From Scytalidium lignicola (Eukaryota > Ascomycota > Leotiomycetes), in NCBI GenBank assembly GCA_002812745.2, contig NCSJ02000216.1, positions 1 through 64,000 on the forward strand: 64,000 bases of DNA, read 5' to 3'. The position numbers were made by a program, and so were the translations under genes. The notes beneath the pieces were generated by a model. That model had not been told where the DNA came from, ran no database searches, and saw nothing but the letters and a program-made list of their open reading frames with translations. This document shows positions 1 through 8,570 of this stretch, piece after piece. Position 1 is the first letter of the stretch. Each line of letters opens with the position of its first letter.

Positions 1-121
1 GATTTTGGCGTAACCAGTCTTGCCTTTGCCTGTACCGGACACCAGTTTATTATAATCGTGGGACCGGGGATGAGTATACCTAGGCAAGACGGGTAAATAA
101 AGGTAAGGCGGTGGAGAGTAA
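1..121. other. Left flank of nested transposons
   Basis: No gene is visible here. This stretch and the sequence after base 3199 appear to have been contiguous before two transposons inserted. Confidence 0.4.
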
Positions 122-129
122 TAATAAAG

Positions 130-775
130 GGGGAAACTTAAATCGAATCGCGAGTTACCTAAATCGACTCAAAATCGCCGGTGTCGGACACATCCGGACC
201 ACTACCTCCTATAGTAATTTATTAGTAATCTGACTATCCTGCCATGTCCTGTAATTAAATGCTAAAATGCAATAACATATTCTGTTATATCAGTCTTGTA
301 GTATAAAAGACACAGTAAAATATGATGAGAATGATACTAACGCACTAGACAAACACTGACTATTTGGGTTAGGCGTTAGAAATGCCCTGAAATTACAATG
401 ACCTTCAGGCTATTAATGCCCTGTAATACCCTAAAATTACAGTGACCTTCAGGCTATTAATGCCTTATAATTATAAGGCCTTTTAGGCATTAATTTCACC
501 GAAAGCCTTGCTCATCTAAAAGAGTTGTACGTTGATTTACTTGTGTTATTTGCTTCAGAAACTAAAGAGGTGATATAAAAAACCTAAGATTGTATTGAAA
601 TATTATTATAACTTTGAAAAGTTATCAGATAATAAGAGTATAATTGATTACATTGTACAATCTCTTGTTGCTATACTAATTTGTATGGCTGAAGTAGTAT
701 TATGCCTGAGGTTGTATCCGACACCGGCGATTTTGAGTCGATTTAGGTAACTCGCGATTCGATTTAAGTTTCCCC
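130..775. mobile_element. Non-autonomous TIR element (long-TIR MITE), 646 bp
   Basis: The two ends are perfect inverted repeats of about 59 bp (130-188 and 717-775), starting GGGGAAACTTAAATCG. The interior has no coding capacity and contains repeated short units around a CCTTCAGGCTATTAATGCC core near 400-490. An 8-bp duplication, TAATAAAG, lies at 122-129 and, once the element at 778-3190 is removed, directly after 775 (776-777 plus 3193-3198). Long TIRs with an 8-9 bp duplication fit a hAT- or Mutator-derived MITE. A degenerate relative lies at 29797-30213. Confidence 0.85.
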
Positions 776-951
776 TAATTGTTGGCTCGCTCGGAAGGCG
801 CAATTTTATCGCAAACCAACCACCCAGGGGTGGTTGGTGCCAAAACTCGTTCCGTCGCCAAAACTCGTTCCCTCTTCGGAGGTAACCGAACCATACAATT
901 TACCATACAATATCTATCTTGAAAGAGAAAACTAGATCTGTTACAATACAT

Positions 952-1227
952 TTATTTATCAAAACCGACAAAATCTTGATCTAGCCATGTTGCCTTTGTT
1001 GTTTTAATACCTTGAATTGGTCCTATAAAATTAGCTATCGTAACAGGAATAGAATCTGATGAAATTGATTGTTCAGGAGTACTTAATTGGCTAATTGAGT
1101 CCTCGTGTGCTCTCTCTAATACGATATCAACCTCTTGCTCATCGTCATTCAGTAATTCCATAGCCTTTTTCAGTACACTTAGATCAATTGGTTTATTCAG
1201 TGTTTCGTACCATAAATAGGTTGGCAC
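952..1227 (-). pseudogene. Transposase C-terminal fragment
   Basis: A 91-residue frame close to the 3' end of the same transposon, acidic and rich in Ser/Glu as pogo-type tails often are. It is separated from the N-terminal fragment by about 1.4 kb of AT-rich, stop-filled DNA. The assignment rests on position and orientation within the TIR pair; the sequence alone is not diagnostic. Confidence 0.5.
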
Positions 1228-2596
1228 TAGATGCTTGTTTTTCTTCTTTCCACTAGTAATACGTCGAATTAAAGCTTTATATTCTTGTTCCTTTGCCTTC
1301 TATTCCTTCAAGTCTTCAAGATATATCTTCTTAATCTGAGCATCTTGTTTTCGTTGTATAGTTTTAGCTTGTTTTTGTAGTATAACCTCTTTTNGCTTGC
1401 TTTTTCTGTATAATCTTCTCCTGGAGGTCAAATATATGTCTACTATCTTTAGACTTAGTTATTCGTTTCCTACTTTATACTTTAACTTTAGTTAGCTTTT
1501 TCTAACTTGATATCATGATTAATTGCTCAACTTAAGTAAGGTCTAAATAATCCAGAACAAACTTTGTGTTTTTNAATTGTAGATAAGTGTTATCAAGTTA
1601 AAGGACTAGAAAATACCTTTGGAATTCAAGTTTTAAACGTTTTCAAGCTCTGAATATTATAACATGTAGTTTTTGGTGTTATAAGAAGTTAAGGAAAAGT
1701 TGACTTTAGTAAGTGATTAGGTATAGAATAAACTCATAACTTAAAAAGAGCTTTTTGAACTTTAATTAGTTATATACTACTTTCATAAAAAGTATAATAT
1801 ATAATTGTTTTTATAAAGGTATAGTTTTGAATATTAGCTAAATCACAAAGAAAAGATTCAACTGAATATTCAGTTTTAAGGTGTTGAAATACCTTATAAA
1901 CAATTCTTCTATAATAATATTTGTATAGTTGAAATACCTTTATATCTAAAGGTTGTATAATATGAGTAAAATATAATAGAAATTAAAATAGGATAATATG
2001 ATATCATTTAGCTAATTCAACGAATTCAATTGATTTATAAGATTCATAGCCATTTACAAGAAGAATCTTGTTTTTTATTAGTTAATTTGTTTTAAGATTA
2101 AGATATATACATTATTGTGAATATCAAACTCCTTCTTTTACCTAGGAATATTCAATGAAATAACATAACCATAATACTCTAATTTCATTAGTTATATAAC
2201 CTTTTTNCAAAAAGAAGAATATATACATCTTTATAAAGGTTTTGTTATATTCAACTTTTTATAATCTATATACCTTTTACAAGAATAGTTAGTAGAATAA
2301 GTGTTATACTATCAGCAAAGACATATTCTATAACAGTAAAAGATTTACAGTTTTAGAAAGTACCTTCATACAATTAATAATATATTAATATAAAGAAGTA
2401 TTTATGAAAATATATCTACTTCAAATACCTCTTTGATTTTGATTGGTACTATTACTTCTTCTTTAGGGGTTACACTAACATAAAAGCCTGTTTCATCCAT
2501 ATTATATATATTATACCTTTCTACTTTATTCTCCTACTTAAGATCTTCATATTTCAAGAACCACTGCTTAATAGCCTCCTTATCTTGAGCTTGAAT

Positions 2597-3025
2597 TCAC
2601 TCCTTTTTGATTAGTTTAGTTGTAATAACATGAAGTGTTAGATTATCCTTAATAAACCTCCGTAACCATGTTATAGATGGCTCTTTCCTGTCGCTTTTAA
2701 GATAAGTAGCTACTTGTATTACCATAGCTCTGTTCAATGGGTTTCTGTCGTATGCTTGATTGCAAATATGGGCCAATAACACTTCACGTTGATATGGCTT
2801 CAAAAAGGCAAGACGTCCTTCAGGTTGTACAGATGGTAAAGCAGGAGTCAATTGACGTTGAATAGCCTTTCTTAAGGTGGAAATATTGAGCTGAAATATA
2901 CATGTTGTAGTTGTAACAGTTGTGCGATCATCGGAGTCTTGGTTCTTGAAATACCACTCAAGGGCATCTTGAAGTCGCTTTGCATGAGATTCAGTCATTG
3001 TAGAATCAATCCTGTTCATCGCCAA
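2597..3025 (-). pseudogene. Transposase N-terminal fragment (pogo/Fot1, HTH_psq and CENP-B-like)
   Basis: A 142-residue open frame inside the transposon. The start MNRIDSTMTESHAKRLQDAL and the later segment around YLKSDRKEPSITWLRRFI resemble the psq-type and CENP-B-type DNA-binding helices of fungal pogo/Fot1 transposases. The same frame continues past a stop into a DDE-domain-like stretch (YNMDETGFY) before decaying. A full transposase would be roughly 500-600 residues, so this is a truncated relic. Confidence 0.75.
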
Positions 3026-3199
3026 AATGTATTTTATTTTGAAATTGTATGGGTTTTACAGTATAACACGCAATGGAGGTACGCGAAAGCAATGTTGTGG
3101 AAAAACGCGAAAGTGGAACGAGTTTTGGCACCAACCGCCCCTGGGTGGTTGGTTTGCGATAAAATTGCGCCTTCCGAGCGAGCCAACAATTAATAAAGG

Positions 3200-3862
3200 C
3201 TGGTGAGTATAGGTGAGATTAAGGTGAAGCGAAGGTGAGTAGAGCGGCAAGGTGTCACGTGCACGGAAGCTTGGCGCACCCACAAAATAAGGTGAAGATT
3301 GGTACAAAACAACATATAAAACATGTTTTTGATACGTTTTTTGAGGCGTCNAAAAACGTGTCAATTGAATGTTAAAAACTAATTTATCGTATTATATAAT
3401 TGTAATCGAGTCTTGGAAGCTGTAAACTGTTGTCAGGCAATAAAATGGGTGAGCCAAATCCATGTTCTATCATATAAGTACAACATCCAGGGTACACTAC
3501 TTCCTGATGCTGTCGTTGTCTGTCTGTATGCTTCTGGGGGCTTGAAAAGGGTCGATGTTGACTTATAACACGTTGAATTAATGAAAATATGGTTGGTTGC
3601 GCAATATATGACTCAATATTGGCTCTACAGACTATGCTGTAAGTTTGTAGCCCTCACCGCGTACAGGTGTTGAGTCTCGAATGAACAAATCTTTGGAACA
3701 AAAGCTGGCCTAGTACTGGGGTTGACGTAAAAGATGAATAATACACAAGTGAGCATAATTTGTAATTAGTTTTAAACTAGAAGATTTATTTTCACTGGAA
3801 AAATAACAAAAATCTCGGTATGATGCAATTGAGCATAGTTGAAATTCCTATATTGATAATTC
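3200..3862. other. Intergenic, no gene seen
   Basis: About 660 bp between the transposon and the 3' end of the phospholipase gene, with one N before an A run at 3351. Short frames here are not convincing. It should hold the 3' UTR and terminator of the phospholipase gene. Confidence 0.4.
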
Positions 3863-5772
3863 TTATATCGCACCAATAGAAGCGTAGTATGAATAAGGTT
3901 GGTTCAATAAATAGAATGGATATGGCTGGGTGCCCCCACGTCCTCCGTACCAGGTTGGAGCAGTAAGGTTGGTCGGCGTGTTAGTTCGCTTTCTGTCGCT
4001 GAACACGTACTCAAAAGTCTTGGCCCATTGAACACGATTATTGAGACCTTCCAAGTCCCAGAGTTCTTGAATGAAGTGCAGAATTGATGTGTGCGTGTAC
4101 GCTGAATTATGTTCGTACATAGTGCCTTGATCGTGGATGAGGGTGTTGGCTGGTATCCAGGGTGAGATGAGGAATGCGGGAACTCTGTCATTTTAATTTA
4201 TCTTTGTTAGATCATACTCACTTTTGTTTCCCGGTAAACGTTGGAAGCGTTAATTTAAAAGAAATAAAAATAAAAATAAATATTACTTACCGCACTCCAA
4301 GTCTACTGAAATCGTAGGTGATATTATGGTTCTCTGATATTCCGCTAAAACTGATACCATCCTCAGGAACAGGAATGTCCACGGGGGGAGTCACATGGTC
4401 TGCAAAACCACCATGTTCATCAAAGTTGATAACTATCAATCTATATGCAGATTTTCGGTCAGCAGTTATTTCTCTGTGTATAGATGGAATTGAAATTGTG
4501 ATGAGCTTCATTTCAATCTGGTGGTTGGAAATGACGTACACGTTGTCCCAATATTGAGAGTTTCGAACTGCATCATACAGATGTTTTATCATTTGCTCAC
4601 CAGCAGCCATATTACTCTTTGGGTGCATGGAGGTTACGTTACAGCACTCCGGATTGTAGTATGAAAACTGAGGAAGAGTGCCTTCTTCTAAGTCTCGGAA
4701 GAGTTGATCTGCGTGGACCAAGTGATCAAGGGCATTATCTTGGGTCCACTGATATCTGTTAGCAATACTTTAATAGCTTAACTGGATATTAAGTCTTTTA
4801 CTTTATATAACCATGCATCTGCAGTTACCGATTCATAGTACTATATTAAAAATTAACCATCCCTTCTTCCGAATGTGGGGAGGCGCACACTCACGTTTTT
4901 CCAAGTAATACCTTTGTTTGATAAAGACTCAAAAATAGATTTAGCACAGGTCATCCCTGTAGTATTTCTGAAGAACCCAACAGACTGGGTGGTACTATCA
5001 ACAAATCCACAACTCGAGCCAGACGTTGCAAACTGCCGGTTTGGGTTTGTGGAACCAGGGTGCTCAGCAAACTAGAATGCAAATTCTATTAGTAAATGTG
5101 ATCTTTACACATTTATTTGGCATAAAAAAGGTAGCCGGTTCGATAGACTTAAATAAGAATCGAAGAAGGCAAAGTTTTTGGCAATCTCCGCCAACGTAGC
5201 CGTCTTTTGTTCATCAAACGCGTTGATCACATAAGAGGCTTCACCTGGTGTCTCTTGATATTGCTCACTTTGGCGCTCTATAAAACCTCCCATATTGGGG
5301 ACATCCGTCTTTGTTGGATCCCACTTACGATAGATCTGGTACGATACTCCAGCAAAGGCGTGGTCGGGGTCCTTGAGTGGGACTTCTGCTTCGTATGGTT
5401 TCGCACAAATCATCAAAGGCTCACCCCACACAGTCCAATTGGGATTTGTATATTCATTACAGAATGGGGTTTTTAAGTTTGCAAGATTATCGATTCCCGG
5501 ATGAAATTTCCAGAAACCTGCGATGTGATCGAAGGACCTGTTTTCCATCATCAAATAGATAACATGTTTTATCTAGTTATTGCACATTCGTTAGAAAATT
5601 GAGAGATGAATATTCTGCTTCGTCAGGAACGTTTAATATTGTAGCTCTCTGGGCTTACATTCTGCTTGATATGAGTCCATTGACCTTGATTGTGGATCGT
5701 GGATGCATCTATATTCGTTATCAACAAAGCGACAATCGCGGTAATGGCTAGCGCCAAGTTCATTCTAGACAT
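3863..5772 (-). CDS. Secreted phospholipase C, phosphoesterase family (PF04185), six exons
   Basis: Predicted exons (minus strand): 5659-5772, 5153-5572, 4895-5071, 4540-4748, 4291-4440, 3863-4184, giving 463 residues, the usual family length. The product should hydrolyse phospholipid or another phosphodiester outside the cell. It starts with a signal-peptide-like stretch (MNLALAITAIVALLITN). Family hallmarks are ENRSFDH at the start of exon 2, HPGSTNPNR in exon 3, SMHPKSNMAAGEQ in exon 4 and INFDEHGGF across exons 4-5; the end NQPYSYYASI is typical. Introns 1, 3, 4 and 5 have GT-AG ends and keep frame. Intron 2 (5072-5152) has a good branch point and acceptor, but the expected GTAAGT donor reads TTAAGT. 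Use of a downstream GTGTAA donor would leave a 39-nt intron and insert 14 residues. The gene may therefore be mis-spliced or weakened. Confidence 0.85.
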
Positions 5773-6460
5773 TTCGAAGCAACGATCCTGGGAACATCAA
5801 TATAAAAATTGAAAGTTAAATTTCTAGGAGCTAATAAAACCATGGTTATATATAAGTAATAAGCAATGCCAATTAATTAGATCGCGGGACTAGCCTCATG
5901 CGGCAGTAGGATGAGAATTTTCATTTGCATTCTATAACCCAGGGTTCCTGTTTAGACAAGCACCCGGTCCACAGCAAGAGTCTTCGGAGCAGATGGTAGA
6001 TCCCACACGTGCCAGGAGCCGCTCAATTGATTTGGCTCAACAGGTCGAATTTTCGAGACCAGCTTCTAGAAAGACACAAGCGTTTTCTAGAAGTCCGACC
6101 GTTTGAGCTCTACCGGCCAAGAGATGCATAAGTGGGTACAACCTGCAGTTACTTGCAGGGTCTGCTCAATGGCACGATATCACCATGTTCCTTCCTCTCT
6201 GTGCACGTGTAATGGAGCATCTAGCTGATTTGCTCATGTATAGAGAGAAAGAATGAGGATTGACGGGGCCTGGGAAGACAATTATCGACGCCTAATTGCA
6301 ATTTCAGACTATGAAGGCGTGTATTAAGACCGGGTTCTGAATTAGAGAAACAGTTTCGGTAATAGAGAATTTTGATTATTATAATTTAAATTGCTGGAAT
6401 GATCATTTAAAATGAGAATTATATTAAAAGTAGCAATAAACAGTAGGCTAAAGTGGAACA
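5773..6460. promoter_or_regulatory. Upstream region of the phospholipase gene
   Basis: About 690 bp between the phospholipase start and the 3' end of the sugar transporter. No ORF of interest is visible. By position it holds the phospholipase promoter and the transporter terminator; no specific motif is claimed. Confidence 0.35.
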
Positions 6461-8080
6461 TCATTCCTCGACAACAGTCTGGGTGGTGAGATCAACCTTT
6501 GTTTTGCTGAACTGCCGAGCCTTGACTTTGTTCTTAAACAAGATATCAATCTCCGCGAATGTACGGTTTTTCGTCTCGGGCACACGGTAGTAGGCCCAGA
6601 TGAGACTAACCCCCATCAGACCACCATAGAAAAAGCCTGACTTAGCACCCCAATTCCAAGAAGTGCTCTGAATCATGTGAGGGACTAACTGACCGTAGAC
6701 CAAGGTGCAGACATTATATAAGGCTCGAGCAAGCACAACACTCTTGATACGAAGATAGTTGGAAGGGATCTCCGTAACAATGGTGTAGATGATAGGACCA
6801 ATGGTAATGAAGAAGAAAAAGTATTCGATGAGGAGGATGCTGCCAATGGCATAGGCAAGATTTGGATGTGTCGTGGTGCCAGGAATGCCCAGAAAGCCGA
6901 TTAGAACGGTCGTCACCGTCATGAACAGCGTCCCTACTAGTAGAAGAGTTCGTCGTCCTACCTTTGGGACAAGATAACATGCAATGAAGACGCCAATGAT
7001 AGCAAGAGCATACTCCCCCATTCCAAAATCAAATGATGCACTTGACTCAAGGCCTGCCTGCTCGAGGAAGTAGACAACGTGCCCTACAAGTGGAGCACAT
7101 AGCTCTTGGATTATATACGTCAAAACAGTAATTTCCGTTCGTCGGAGATCAAAGCCTTTAAACAAGTCCAAGTAGGAGCTAGATGACTTCATCTCATTCT
7201 CGATTTTCACTGTATACATCATCATGGATATTGTGTCCGTGATTTCCTCCTCGGTTGTGTCTTTGGAACGTAGTCTTCTCAACATCATTCCTGCTTCTTC
7301 GGTTCGGCCCATCCGGGCAAGCCACCAGGGCGATTCCGGGGCTAAGTAGATACCGATGGCGAGAGGAACTGGAAGAACCCATTGAAGAGCAAATGGAAGT
7401 CGGTAGGCCCATTCTCCAGACATAGAAAGGAAGCCTCGTAGGGCTCCGGTGCCAGCAAGATAACCGATGCTCCAGCAGAGAGAAACAACCATAGTGAGAT
7501 ACGGTCGTAATACATTAGGGCAGACTTCCGCAGCGTATGTTGTAGTAAGTGTTTGGAAGACTCCCCATGGGACACCGAGGAGAATCTCAGCGCCGAGATA
7601 CATATAAATGTCGGTAGCAAAGAATTGCAAGAAAACAAAGCACGCCATTAGACCTAGACAGAAAATCATAACCCAGCGATATCCAAACCAGTCTGTGAAG
7701 AGACCATTAAGGAGAAGCCCAACAATCTCGCCAGCGCTTACTCCATTGCTGATACCAGATTGGATCTCAGCGGGGATCTGGTAGTCACCATTGCTCTGAA
7801 GCACACCGTATCTCTTTTGAAATGGCGGGTATGCAATGAATCCACTCACGAAGGAGTGATCAAAGCCCTCCATGATTAAGGCAGCGGAGAACCAGATAGA
7901 CCAAAACACCGCTTGTGGTGATTTTCGGATGCCTTCAAGGAGGCTCATCTCATGCTCTCCATCTGTTGCTTTCTGTGCCCCCTTCAAGATTTCTGCGGAG
8001 GTTACATACTGCTCCTCATCTTTCTCTTGTATTACTGTGGTAGACTTAGGATCCGCCACGTCTTCTTGGTGTTCGGCCAT
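6461..8080 (-). CDS. MFS sugar:H+ symporter, alpha-glucoside/oligosaccharide type
   Basis: A single exon of 539 residues. It belongs to the sugar porter family of the major facilitator superfamily, close in style to fungal maltose/alpha-glucoside permeases: GFDHSFVSGF in TM1, the central PESPWWLARMGR motif, and PETKNRTFAEIDILF after TM12. About twelve hydrophobic segments are visible, with cytoplasmic tails. It should import a sugar or oligosaccharide with protons across the plasma membrane. It is transcribed divergently from the PL26-like lyase, 490 bp away, so its substrate may be a pectic oligosaccharide; that is inference. The start at 8080 is the first Met of the open frame and precedes an acidic tail normal for the family. 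Confidence 0.85.
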   Translation of the reverse strand: MAEHQEDVADPKSTTVIQEKDEEQYVTSAEILKGAQKATDGEHEMSLLEGIRKSPQAVFWSIWFSAALIMEGFDHSFVSGFIAYPPFQKRYGVLQSNGDYQIPAEIQSGISNGVSAGEIVGLLLNGLFTDWFGYRWVMIFCLGLMACFVFLQFFATDIYMYLGAEILLGVPWGVFQTLTTTYAAEVCPNVLRPYLTMVVSLCWSIGYLAGTGALRGFLSMSGEWAYRLPFALQWVLPVPLAIGIYLAPESPWWLARMGRTEEAGMMLRRLRSKDTTEEEITDTISMMMYTVKIENEMKSSSSYLDLFKGFDLRRTEITVLTYIIQELCAPLVGHVVYFLEQAGLESSASFDFGMGEYALAIIGVFIACYLVPKVGRRTLLLVGTLFMTVTTVLIGFLGIPGTTTHPNLAYAIGSILLIEYFFFFITIGPIIYTIVTEIPSNYLRIKSVVLARALYNVCTLVYGQLVPHMIQSTSWNWGAKSGFFYGGLMGVSLIWAYYRVPETKNRTFAEIDILFKNKVKARQFSKTKVDLTTQTVVEE

Positions 8081-8570
8081 AGTAGGAAGAGCCGTTTTAA
8101 CAAAGTAACTATATCAACTACTGATTCGAGAGATTTCTGTCTTTTCCAATGTTTTGTTATTGTTCTTCCCTATATATGTGTTATTCTCGAAAGATTTATA
8201 GGATTTCATTATCTGTACTGTCTCTTAACTCCCCAAGATCAGAGCGGAGAAAGTAATTAGGCAATTAAACCTGGAGGAAGATCAGCACAGCCCACCCTTG
8301 CGTTCCTCAATCAGATTTGTGGAGAAAATCTGGGGAGAATATGGGGAAACCGTGTCTGGTTAGACCTACGCGGGGTTGGTATAATGATAGACCGAAGTGA
8401 TTTTGAGATACCCCGAGCACTCCCAGCAGTGGGAGCTGTGGACCTCATGTAATTGTTAATATTGTCTCTTCTGGAGCTTATCCACCTCTATCCCCCTTCT
8501 TTTCCAAAACACCTTCTCTAATAGTTTTAACAGCACCTCATCAAGACCTAGAAGATCAAAAGTTATAGCG
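8081..8570. promoter_or_regulatory. Shared divergent promoter of transporter and lyase, with CreA-like sites
   Basis: A 490-bp region between two divergent starts. Two matches to the carbon-repressor consensus SYGGRG (CreA/Mig1 type) occur at 8330-8335 (CTGGGG) and 8370-8375 (GCGGGG), only 35 bp apart. This suggests glucose repression of both genes. The motif is short, so chance occurrence is possible. Confidence 0.4.

Larger units (their letters stand above)
778..3190 (-). mobile_element. Decayed pogo/Fot1-type DNA transposon
   Basis: The element is bounded by inverted repeats of about 80 bp (778-864 and about 3113-3190; terminal ATTGTTGGCTCGCTCGG) and flanked by TA at 776-777 and 3191-3192, the duplication expected of Tc1/mariner/pogo elements. 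Remnants of a minus-strand transposase remain: an N-terminal helix-turn-helix/CENP-B-like part (2597-3025), a first-aspartate motif NMDETGF near 2490-2520 followed by stops, and a C-terminal tail (952-1227). Between about 1250 and 2450 the sequence is very AT-rich and full of stops, as expected after repeat-induced point mutation. It is not autonomous. Confidence 0.85.
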
